Assembly: GCF_019933235.1 (NCBI RefSeq)
Contig: NZ_CP082945.1
Span: forward strand, 4,278,001 to 4,342,000
DNA: 64,000 nucleotides
Direction of reading: 5' to 3'
DNA from: Streptomyces angustmyceticus
GTDB lineage: Bacteria > Actinomycetota > Actinomycetes > Streptomycetales > Streptomycetaceae
Shown here: piece after piece, positions 8,086 through 15,155 of the stretch
How positions within the stretch are numbered: the stretch's first letter is position 1
How the letters are laid out: each line of letters opens with the position of its first letter
Program-made: the position numbers and the translations under genes
The notes under the pieces: generated by a model
What the model was told of the DNA's origin: nothing
Database searches by the model: none
Seen by the model: only the letters and a program-made list of their open reading frames with translations

Positions 8086-8816
8086 TGGCGAGAGCCAAGG
8101 GAGGGGACCAGGTCCACCGCCGCAAGAACGCGGCAAAGGGGCGCCAGAACCGCGCGCGGCAGGTCTATGTCTTCATCGAGGGAGAGGTCACCGAGAAGCA
8201 GTACATCGACCTCATCGTCAAGCACGGACAGCGGGCGGATCCCCGGCGAGGCGTCGAGTACCACATCGAGAACGCCACGGCCACGGGCAAGCACCGCAAG
8301 CCTCTTCCCATGGTGCAGGACGCCGTCCGCGTGCTGCGCAAGGTCGAGCGGGAGGCGAGGGACGCCGGGCTGGACAAGAAGAAGGACTGGAACTGGCCGC
8401 AGGTGTGGGTCCTCTTCGACCGTGACGATCACCTGGGCATTCCGGAGGCGAGGAAGCTCGCCGACGAGTACGGCGTGAGCATTGCCTACTCACACCCCTG
8501 CTTCGAACTCTGGCGCCTGCTGCACTACCAGAATTACACCAGCACTTTCGGCAGGGAGTGCAGCAGCGCCAACTCTCGGCTGCGCCAGCAGCCCGGCTTC
8601 GCGCAGACGTACGGCAAGAACGCCAGGACCGTCTCCGAACAGCAGTCGAAGCACATGAAACCGGAGCAGATTCTCGGCGACGGCAAATACGCCACTGCCA
8701 AGAAGTACGCCCAGAAGATCAACAAGCAGCACAGTGGCGGGAACCCGAACGACTGGGATCCGTACACCGATGTGTGGAGCTTCGTGGAGGACGGCTTGCT
8801 GCTCAGCGGCTACTAG
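8085..8816 (+). CDS. rloB: RloB-family protein, TOPRIM-like putative nuclease
   Basis: The 243-aa product starts at the ATG that shares one base with the rloA stop, so the two are coupled. A basic N-terminus (MARAKGGDQVHRRKNAAKGR) precedes YVFIEGEVTEKQY at residues 28-40, the acidic first motif of the RloB/TOPRIM-like fold. VWVLFDRDDH at 107-116 supplies the DxD-type acidic cluster, and HPCFELWRLLHY follows at about 140. These are the metal-binding motifs expected of a nuclease. RloB relatives include AbiLii. I infer that RloA senses infection and RloB acts as the toxic effector. The family call is confident; enzymatic activity is inferred. Confidence 0.85.
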   Translation: MARAKGGDQVHRRKNAAKGRQNRARQVYVFIEGEVTEKQYIDLIVKHGQRADPRRGVEYHIENATATGKHRKPLPMVQDAVRVLRKVEREARDAGLDKKKDWNWPQVWVLFDRDDHLGIPEARKLADEYGVSIAYSHPCFELWRLLHYQNYTSTFGRECSSANSRLRQQPGFAQTYGKNARTVSEQQSKHMKPEQILGDGKYATAKKYAQKINKQHSGGNPNDWDPYTDVWSFVEDGLLLSGY

Positions 8817-8928
8817 GCTGCTCGGCGCGCCGACACCGGGCGCGCCATGAGATCCGGACCCACACCATCCGCCTCACCCCACCCCCAGACCGCCCTCTTC
8901 TTCGGACCAAGGAATCAGGGAGCCGTAC

Positions 8929-11673
8929 GTGGCCAAGCTCACCCTCGCCCAACTGGAGCGCCACCTCTTCGCGGCGGCCGACATCCTGCGCGGCACCATG
9001 GACGCCGCCGAGTACCGCGACTTCATCCTGGTCCTCCTCTTCCTCAAGCGGGTCAACGACGAGTACGAGGCCGCGCGTGAGGCGATCATCGCCGAGGCGC
9101 GTGAGAAGGACTACTCCGAGGAGGACGTCGCGGAGGAGGCTGAGGAGCCCCGGAACTACAGGACCCGCAAGGTCATGTACGTCCCGAAGGAGGCGCGTTG
9201 GGCCGAGCTCGCGGGTGCTGTCGACGACGTCGCCACCCGGCACCTGCAGCCCGCACTCGCCGGGCTGGAGGCCCACAACGAGGGGCTTCGCGGTCTGTTC
9301 ACCCACGTCAACTTCAACCGCATCGGCGGTGGCGGTGGCAGCGGCGCCTCGGCCGCCAAGCTCGCCGACAAGCGTCTCGCGGCGCTGATCGAGCACTTCG
9401 GCAGCCTGCGGCTGCGCGGCGGGGACTTCGAGTTCCCGGACATGATCGGTGCGGCCTACGAGTACCTGCTCAAGGACTTCGCGGACTCCGCCGGCGCCAA
9501 GGGCGGCGAGTTCTATACGCCGCGTGCCGTCGTGCGCATGATGGTCGAGCTGGCCCAGCCGACGGCCGGTCAGCTCGTCTACGACCCCTGCGTCGGCTCG
9601 GGCGGCATGCTGATCCACGCCAAGGAATACATCGAGGAGCACGGGGGCGACTCCGACAACCTCGGGCTGGCCGGCCAGGACGCCAATGGCGGTTCCTGGG
9701 TCATGGCCACCATGAACATGCTCTTCCACAGCGCCCGCCACTTCAGCCTGAAGACCGGTGACACGCTCAGCAACCCACAGCACCTGGACAAGTCGTACGA
9801 CATCGTCCTGAGCAACCCGCCGTTCTCCATGGACTACTCGGCGGACGAGGTGATGCAGGTACTGGAAGAGCGGATGCCGTACGGCGTGACGTCCGAGCGG
9901 GGCAAGGCCGACCTGATGTTCCTGCAGCACATGCTGTACATGGTCGGTGGGCGCGGCGGCTCGGTCTTCACGGTCATGCCGCACGGTGTGCTCTTCCGCG
10001 GCGGCGCCGAGCAGGCCATCCGGTCCAAGCTGATCGAAAAGGACCTGCTGGAGGCCGTGATCGGCCTGGCACCCAACCTCTTCTACGGCACCGGCATCCC
10101 GGCGTGCGTGTTGGTGCTGCGTGCTCCCGGGAAGAAGGATCCGGAGCGTCGCGGCAAGGTTCTCTTCATCAACGCGGACCGCGAGTACCACGCCGAGCGG
10201 GCGCAGAACGTTCTGTTGCCGGAGCATGTGGAGAAGATCGTCTCCACCTTTCACCTGCCGTTCGACCGCTGCGAGGTCGACCGCTTCTCCCGTGTGGTCA
10301 GCAAGGAAGAGCTCGCTGCCAACGACTACAACCTCAACATCCGCCGGTACGTGGACAACACCCCGCCGCCGGAGCCGCAGGACGTGCGCGCTCACCTGGT
10401 GGGCGGCGTACCGCGTGCGGAGATCGAGGCGAAGAAGCCGCTGCTCGATGCGTACGGGGTAGGCATCGGAGATCTCTTCTCGGAGCGCGCGGACGACCCT
10501 GCGTATCTCGACTTTCTGCCGGAGGAGCGGCGCCCCGACGCCGACCGGCTCGCGCAGCTTGCCGAGGCCCGGGAGCGGGTGCTCTGGGAAGCCTTCGAGA
10601 AGTGGTGGACGTCCGAGACCGAACAGATCGAAGCGCTCGCCCCGTACGACGGTGACGACCGCACGGAGTCCGAGAAGCGCGGCCAGCTCGCCCGGCTCCG
10701 GGCCGACTTGATCACCTCGTTCCGCGACCGTCTGCTCGGCGTCGGCCTCCTCGACGAGCACGCGCTCGCGGGCGCGGTGGCGGGCTGGTGGCAGGAGGCC
10801 CGCAACGACCTCAAGGCCCTCTCCACGAACGGTTTCCGTGGCGTGGTGGAAGGCTGGGTCGAGATGGTCGAGACGCTGCTGTCGCCCGAGCCGGACCCGC
10901 GCACGGGTGGCGCCCGCAAGCGCTCGGCTTCCGAGCGCCGTCAGGCATACGACCACAAGGTGGTCGCCAAGATCGATCCGGATTTCCTGCGGGAGCTGGC
11001 GGAGGCCGACCGGAAGAAGGCGGAGCTGGACGCCAAGCTGAAGGCCGCGGAGGAGGCGGAGGCCGCGCGGGCGGCGGCTGCGGCCGGGGTGACTGCCGAA
11101 GACGGGGACGAGGCGGCGGAGGACGTCACGTCCGACGCGCCGACCGCCCTTGATCCGGCGGTGGCGGAGAACCTACTCAGCGAAGCCGAGTTGAAGAAGC
11201 TGAAGAAGGACCGGACGGCGGCCGGCAAGGCCGTCAAGGAGCTCGAAGACGACTTCTGGCCCTTGGAGAGCGGTCGTCGGGCAGTAGCCAAGCCGAAGAA
11301 GGCGGCGGCGAAGGGGAAGCGGGCGCTTGCGGCGGAGGCCGAAGCCGGTGGTGCGGCGGCACAGGCGACGCTGGATCTCGTCATCGCCGAGGACAGCGGA
11401 GCCGAGGAGGAAAAGAAGCCCGATCCTCGCTTGTACCGCGCCCGAGACGGCCTGGGTGATGCGGGTCGTCGCGAGACGGTGCTGGGAATTCTCCGGGACG
11501 ATCTCGCCTCGAAGCTGGTAGGGCATGTCGTGCGCCGACGCCGCGAACTGATTGATATGTATCGCGTTTTGGAGGACAAGTACGGGGTGTCGCTCCGAAA
11601 CATTGAGGCCCAGCGGGCGGAAGCTGCCGAGCGCCTGGACGGGTTCTTGAAGGAGCTGGGCTATGTGGGCTGA
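8929..11673 (+). CDS. hsdM: Type I restriction-modification DNA methyltransferase subunit with long C-terminal extension
   Basis: This is the modification subunit, an adenine-N6 methyltransferase that works as M2S and with HsdR as the restriction complex. The N-terminal HsdM domain covers residues about 6-135. SAM motif I DPCVGSGGM is at 219-227 and the catalytic NPPF at 296-299. The product has 914 aa, whereas common HsdM proteins have about 500-550. The extra part from about residue 500 includes a conserved-looking helical region, an Ala/Lys/Glu-rich coiled stretch at about 690-830, and a final helical segment (RRELIDMYRVLEDKYGVSLRNI). The GTG start gives MAKLTLAQLERHLF. Its 3' end overlaps hsdS by 11 bp. 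Confidence 0.95.
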   Translation: MAKLTLAQLERHLFAAADILRGTMDAAEYRDFILVLLFLKRVNDEYEAAREAIIAEAREKDYSEEDVAEEAEEPRNYRTRKVMYVPKEARWAELAGAVDDVATRHLQPALAGLEAHNEGLRGLFTHVNFNRIGGGGGSGASAAKLADKRLAALIEHFGSLRLRGGDFEFPDMIGAAYEYLLKDFADSAGAKGGEFYTPRAVVRMMVELAQPTAGQLVYDPCVGSGGMLIHAKEYIEEHGGDSDNLGLAGQDANGGSWVMATMNMLFHSARHFSLKTGDTLSNPQHLDKSYDIVLSNPPFSMDYSADEVMQVLEERMPYGVTSERGKADLMFLQHMLYMVGGRGGSVFTVMPHGVLFRGGAEQAIRSKLIEKDLLEAVIGLAPNLFYGTGIPACVLVLRAPGKKDPERRGKVLFINADREYHAERAQNVLLPEHVEKIVSTFHLPFDRCEVDRFSRVVSKEELAANDYNLNIRRYVDNTPPPEPQDVRAHLVGGVPRAEIEAKKPLLDAYGVGIGDLFSERADDPAYLDFLPEERRPDADRLAQLAEARERVLWEAFEKWWTSETEQIEALAPYDGDDRTESEKRGQLARLRADLITSFRDRLLGVGLLDEHALAGAVAGWWQEARNDLKALSTNGFRGVVEGWVEMVETLLSPEPDPRTGGARKRSASERRQAYDHKVVAKIDPDFLRELAEADRKKAELDAKLKAAEEAEAARAAAAAGVTAEDGDEAAEDVTSDAPTALDPAVAENLLSEAELKKLKKDRTAAGKAVKELEDDFWPLESGRRAVAKPKKAAAKGKRALAAEAEAGGAAAQATLDLVIAEDSGAEEEKKPDPRLYRARDGLGDAGRRETVLGILRDDLASKLVGHVVRRRRELIDMYRVLEDKYGVSLRNIEAQRAEAAERLDGFLKELGYVG

Positions 11674-12880
11674 CGGCGATGACATCCGGTGGGTGCCCGT
11701 CGGAGACGTTGGCGAGGTCCGCATGGGCAAGCAGCTGTCTCCGGCGAGCCGGGCTGCGGCTGGGCAGATGCCGTATCTGCGTGTGGCCAATGTTCATGAT
11801 GGTTACATCACCTACCGTGATGTCAAGGCCATGGGGTTCACTTCGGCAGAGCGTGAGATCTATGGGCTTATCCCTGGGGACATTCTGCTGAATGAGGGGC
11901 AGAGTCTGGAGCTGGTTGGAAGAAGCGCAATTTATACGCGCGGAGTGGGTGAATTCTGTTTCCAGAACACGCTTGTCCGTTTTCGCTCGGGGCCTGGTGT
12001 GCTACCGCAGTATGCGCAGGCAGTGTTCAGGCGCTGGCTGGCTACGGGCGTCTTCGCCAGCATCGCTAAGAAGACCACGAGTATCGCGCATCTAGGCGGC
12101 GATAGATTCGCACGTCTTCTCTTTCCTTTGCTTTCTCTTGAACAGCAGCGGCGTATCGTTGAGGCCATTGATGCAGTAACGGAGAGAGTGGAAGTTGAGA
12201 GGGAAACTCTGGCAAAGGAGATGCTGCTGTGGGAGGGACTTCTGAACCACGAACTATTCTCACACGTTCAGGAGTACGGCACCGAGCCTCTACGGGATGT
12301 ATGCCTATCAGGCGGTGCGTATGGAAGTAACGCGGCTGCGGTTCCAAGCGACTTGACAATGCCGCGCTATGTGCGCATCACTGACATCGACGATCACGGG
12401 TGCCTTGCCACGGACGCGACATCCACAGTCAGTATCCCTTGGGAGAGCGCCAGGCCTCATCTCCTCGCTGATGGCGACCTGCTCATTGCCCGAACTGGGT
12501 TTACTACGGGCAAGTCCTACCTGTATCGCTCATCCGACGGGATCTGTGCGTACGCGGGATATCTCGTCCGCTTCCAGGTCAACCCCGAGAGGATGCTTCC
12601 CGAATACGCATTCCTGTGGACCCGTGGAAACGGCTTCTTGTCCTGGGTATCTCAGAATGTCCGTGAAGTGGGCCAGCGAAACATCAGTGCTCGGGAATAC
12701 AACGAGCATGAGATCGCAGTCCCTCCGCTGGAACAGCAGCGCAAGCTCGTCAACGCCTGGCACGCGGCACGTGAGTCCCACTCGCTTCGGCAGCTGGGAG
12801 TCGAGCGACTGCGCACGCTAAGGCAGGCGGTTTCCGATGATCTCCTGAGCGGCAAGGTGCGCGTACAGGGCATGGCATAG
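11663..12880 (+). CDS. hsdS: Type I restriction-modification specificity subunit
   Basis: The 405-aa product sets the recognition sequence. It has two target-recognition domains (about residues 10-165 and 205-350), each followed by a helical spacer with the conserved LEQQR motif (LEQQRRIVEAIDAVTERVE, then LEQQRKLVNAWHAARE). The gene begins inside the end of hsdM, so translation is coupled. By eye the base composition is visibly less G+C-rich than the neighbours, as is usual for hsdS genes, which diversify by transfer and recombination. The DNA target cannot be predicted from sequence alone. No frameshift or inverted repeat suggesting phase variation was seen. Confidence 0.95.
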   Translation: MWADGDDIRWVPVGDVGEVRMGKQLSPASRAAAGQMPYLRVANVHDGYITYRDVKAMGFTSAEREIYGLIPGDILLNEGQSLELVGRSAIYTRGVGEFCFQNTLVRFRSGPGVLPQYAQAVFRRWLATGVFASIAKKTTSIAHLGGDRFARLLFPLLSLEQQRRIVEAIDAVTERVEVERETLAKEMLLWEGLLNHELFSHVQEYGTEPLRDVCLSGGAYGSNAAAVPSDLTMPRYVRITDIDDHGCLATDATSTVSIPWESARPHLLADGDLLIARTGFTTGKSYLYRSSDGICAYAGYLVRFQVNPERMLPEYAFLWTRGNGFLSWVSQNVREVGQRNISAREYNEHEIAVPPLEQQRKLVNAWHAARESHSLRQLGVERLRTLRQAVSDDLLSGKVRVQGMA

Positions 12881-12969
12881 GTGGAGTTTTGCGCGGCTCA
12901 CAATTGGGTTGCGGGAGGAAGAGCGACTGATGGCAGTAACGAAAGCCCCCGACCGAGCGCCAGCGCCGG

Positions 12970-13791
12970 TTGGGAGCCGAGCTGCGCAAGATGCGTGAGC
13001 ACGTTGGACTGTCGCTGACCGAGGCCGCCGCCCTGCACGGTACTGACCGGACCACCGTCAGCAACATCGAGGCCGGCCGCTTCGGCGTAAGCGCTGACCG
13101 CGTTCGCGTCTGGGCGGCCAACTATTCGTGTCCCGACGCTGCGTATATCGACGCGCTCTCGCAGATGGCCAGAGAGCGGCGCGCGGTGAGCGCGAACTGG
13201 TGGGAGTCGTACCGCGACAGGCTCGCCGTCACAGCCCTGGACCTTGCCGAGATGGAGCACCACGCGTCTGCCCTCCGTGGAGCGCAGATCACTCACCTTC
13301 CGGGGCTTCTGCAGCACGAGGACTATGTCCGCGCTGTCTTCCGGGAGGCCGTCCCGCCGCTGACGCCCGAGGCGCTGGAGAGCAGGGTCGAGTTCCGGGT
13401 GCGGCGCCGCGCGGTGCTCGACGGGGCGGAAGCTCCGGAGTGCACGTTCCTCATCCATGAGGCGGCGCTCCGTATGCGGTTCGGCGAGGATCGGATGATC
13501 AAGAGTCAGCTGGACCACCTGCTGAACCAGTCCGATCGGAAGAACGTGACGATCCGCGTGATGCCGTTCGCGGCAGGTGGGTTTCCCAGCGCGGGAAGTT
13601 CGACGCTCTACGTGAGCGGGCCCGTACGGCAGCTCGATACCGTGCAGCTGGACGTCCCTACAGGGTCGGCCTTCCTGTCCGCGGACACTCACCTTGCGAA
13701 CTACCGTTCCGTGCTGGACCGCATGGAGGAGCGTTGCCTCGGCCCGGACCCTTCCCGGGACTTCATTCGCGATGTGATGCAGGACCTATGA
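12970..13791 (+). CDS. XRE-family regulator with DUF5753 domain; apparent N-terminal frameshift
   Basis: The open frame gives a 273-aa helix-turn-helix protein (residues about 1-55: LGAELRKMREHVGLSLTEAA, TTVSNIEAGRFGVS) with a C-terminal DUF5753 domain (ALRGAQITHLPGLLQHEDY, RRAVLDG, VRVMPF-like TIRVMPFAAGG). Start choice is a problem: TTG at 12970 or ATG at 12991 lack a good ribosome site. An ATG at 12930 has GGGAGGAAG upstream and encodes MAVTKAP, but in another frame. Deleting one G near 12951 would join them into MAVTKAPTERQRRLGAELRK, the usual family N-terminus. Either the sequence carries a 1-nt error or the gene is damaged. It is followed by a DUF397 gene, its normal partner. Confidence 0.85.
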   Translation: MGAELRKMREHVGLSLTEAAALHGTDRTTVSNIEAGRFGVSADRVRVWAANYSCPDAAYIDALSQMARERRAVSANWWESYRDRLAVTALDLAEMEHHASALRGAQITHLPGLLQHEDYVRAVFREAVPPLTPEALESRVEFRVRRRAVLDGAEAPECTFLIHEAALRMRFGEDRMIKSQLDHLLNQSDRKNVTIRVMPFAAGGFPSAGSSTLYVSGPVRQLDTVQLDVPTGSAFLSADTHLANYRSVLDRMEERCLGPDPSRDFIRDVMQDL

Positions 13792-13795
13792 GGGT

Positions 13796-13996
13796 GTGAT
13801 GAGAGTGCACATTGAGTGGCGCAAGTCTTCGTTCTCCGAGCAGGGGGACAACTGTGTGGAACTCGCTCTGTACGACGGCGAGATCCTGGTGCGCGAGAGC
13901 GACATACCTGATGTGGTCGTCAGGACAACCCCGGACAAACTCCGGGCCTTCCTCGCCGGGGCGAAGGCCGGAGAGTTCGACAGCCTTCTGGCCTAG
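13796..13996 (+). CDS. DUF397 protein, partner of the XRE/DUF5753 regulator
   Basis: This small acidic protein (66 aa) has the DUF397 signature: WRKSSFSEQGDNCVELAL, then ILVRESDIPD and a C-terminal LRAFLAGAKAGEFD. In Streptomyces, DUF397 genes follow XRE/DUF5753 genes, as here, 5 bp after the regulator's stop. BldB/WhiJ-like systems of this pairing control development or neighbouring genes. GTG 13796 and ATG 13799 are both possible starts; the coupling makes either plausible. A good terminator follows, so the pair forms a two-gene unit. Confidence 0.88.
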   Translation: MMRVHIEWRKSSFSEQGDNCVELALYDGEILVRESDIPDVVVRTTPDKLRAFLAGAKAGEFDSLLA

Positions 13997-14016
13997 TTGC
14001 GCCGCTCGATTGACTG

Positions 14017-14050
14017 GCTCCCTCATCGCCGCAGGTGAGGGAGCTTTCTG
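14017..14050 (+). terminator. Terminator after the XRE-DUF397 pair
   Basis: A 9-bp perfect stem, GCTCCCTCA with TGAGGGAGC, is followed by TTTCT. It lies 21 bp after the DUF397 stop and separates it from the next small genes. Confidence 0.75.
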
Positions 14051-14094
14051 CTGTCGGCGGCCGTGCTGCATGCGCTCTTTCGTGTGGACCTGGA

Positions 14095-14133
14095 TACAAC
14101 ACGTTGTAAGTTCACCAGTGTTGTCGCTACCGT
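14095..14133 (+). promoter_or_regulatory. Candidate promoter with inverted-repeat operator
   Basis: TACAAC-AC-GTTGTA (14095-14108) is an inverted repeat with a 2-bp spacer. It overlaps a possible -35 TTGTAA (14104-14109), which is 18 bp from a possible -10 TACCGT (14128-14133). It lies upstream of the two small genes that follow, so the adjacent XRE protein is a natural candidate binder. This is inferred by eye only. Confidence 0.4.
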
Positions 14134-14238
14134 CATTCTCAACACGGCTCACTGGCAGGTGAGTTGAGTGGAGACGCAAGACGCCCCGGCGGCGTGAGCG
14201 CGCCCCGGGGCCGGCCAACGCTTATGAGGAGCGTCAGC

Positions 14239-14631
14239 ATGTCCCACCGTATCCAGATCGCTCTTGAACGAGCACTTGTCGGGATCATCGAGTTCTTCTT
14301 CCCCGTCGGTAAGGGGAGCCGCCGAGCAGCCCCCGGCACCCACCCATCCCACCCCACCCGCACCTCACGGACATCCGCCCATACGCCCGCCGCGCCCCGA
14401 AGCCGAGCGTCCGCACCCCACCCTCGCGCCACGTCCTCCGCCGACGCCCCCACCCTCGACCACCCCAGCCCACTCGTCCGCCCCTACCTCCTCGCGCACG
14501 AACAGCACGCCCGCCGTGCCGAGTTGGCGCTCGCGCTCGACGGCATTGACGTCGGCCCGTGGGTCATCCACGGGCACCTCATCGGCACTCCGGGCACATG
14601 CCGCCCCGTCCTGGCGGGGGTGGCGGCCTGA
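14239..14631 (+). CDS. Unknown protein, often linked to XRE/DUF397 genes
   Basis: The ATG at 14239 follows GAGGAG by 7 bp, giving a 130-aa protein. The first 20 residues (MSHRIQIALERALVGIIEFF) could form an amphipathic helix. A Pro/Ser/Thr/Arg-rich middle (about 28-75) looks disordered. The end is better ordered (RPYLLAHEQHARRAELALAL, DVGPWVIHGHLIG). I do not recognise a characterised family. The next gene overlaps its stop by 1 nt, so they are translated together. It may belong to the XRE-DUF397 regulatory block set between hsdS and hsdR; its function is unknown. Confidence 0.65.
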   Translation: MSHRIQIALERALVGIIEFFFPVGKGSRRAAPGTHPSHPTRTSRTSAHTPAAPRSRASAPHPRATSSADAPTLDHPSPLVRPYLLAHEQHARRAELALALDGIDVGPWVIHGHLIGTPGTCRPVLAGVAA

Positions 14632-14969
14632 TGGACAGTGCCCGTGACCGCCGCACACCGACGACGCATACCGGCAGCACCCTCCGCGGGCTGCGCATCA
14701 GTCGCGTGCCCGGCAAGCCCGTACAGCGGGAGGACGACGGGCAGATCGCGATCCACCTGTGGCTGCGCCGCGACGGCGCGTTCGACGGGGATGTCGCGCT
14801 GCGGCTCGCGCCCGGCGAGGCCGAGCTCCTGCATGCCCAGCTGTGTTACGCGCTCGATGACCCGCCGGTGACGGTGGCCGCACCCACCTCGGCCGGCCCG
14901 GCATCCGAGGGTCCGCTTCCGGACTGCCGGAGGAGCGTCCAAAAGAGCCAGGGGGTACGTCACTTGTAA
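14631..14969 (+). CDS. Unknown small protein coupled to the preceding gene
   Basis: The ATG at 14631 shares its A with the upstream TGA stop. The 112-aa product has a central ordered part (LRGLRISRVPGKPV, DGQIAIHLWLRRDGAFDGDVAL, LAPGEAELLHAQLCYAL), about one compact alpha/beta domain, and a low-complexity C-terminal tail. The beta-strand pattern suggests a small binding domain. I do not recognise a named family. About 190 bp separate it from hsdR, and I saw no clear terminator there, so some transcription may continue into hsdR. Confidence 0.65.
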   Translation: MDSARDRRTPTTHTGSTLRGLRISRVPGKPVQREDDGQIAIHLWLRRDGAFDGDVALRLAPGEAELLHAQLCYALDDPPVTVAAPTSAGPASEGPLPDCRRSVQKSQGVRHL

Positions 14970-15155
14970 GCCAAGTTTTTCGGAGGACGCGGGAAGCGAC
15001 GGCATCCCACACATGCCTCCTGGCCCGTCCGGCCCCGCACACCTTCTCCCCAGGTGCCGGACGGGCCGTTCCCCAGCGCGCCCCAGGAACCTGCGCCCAG
15101 GCGCACAATGGACCGGCGGGTGATGCCAGTTGGTCCAGGGGAGAGGCACGTACGC

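Noticed and set aside
11663..12880. Phase-variable hsdS by inversion or slippage
   Set aside because: No second partial hsdS, invertase, inverted repeats or long simple repeats were seen near the gene.
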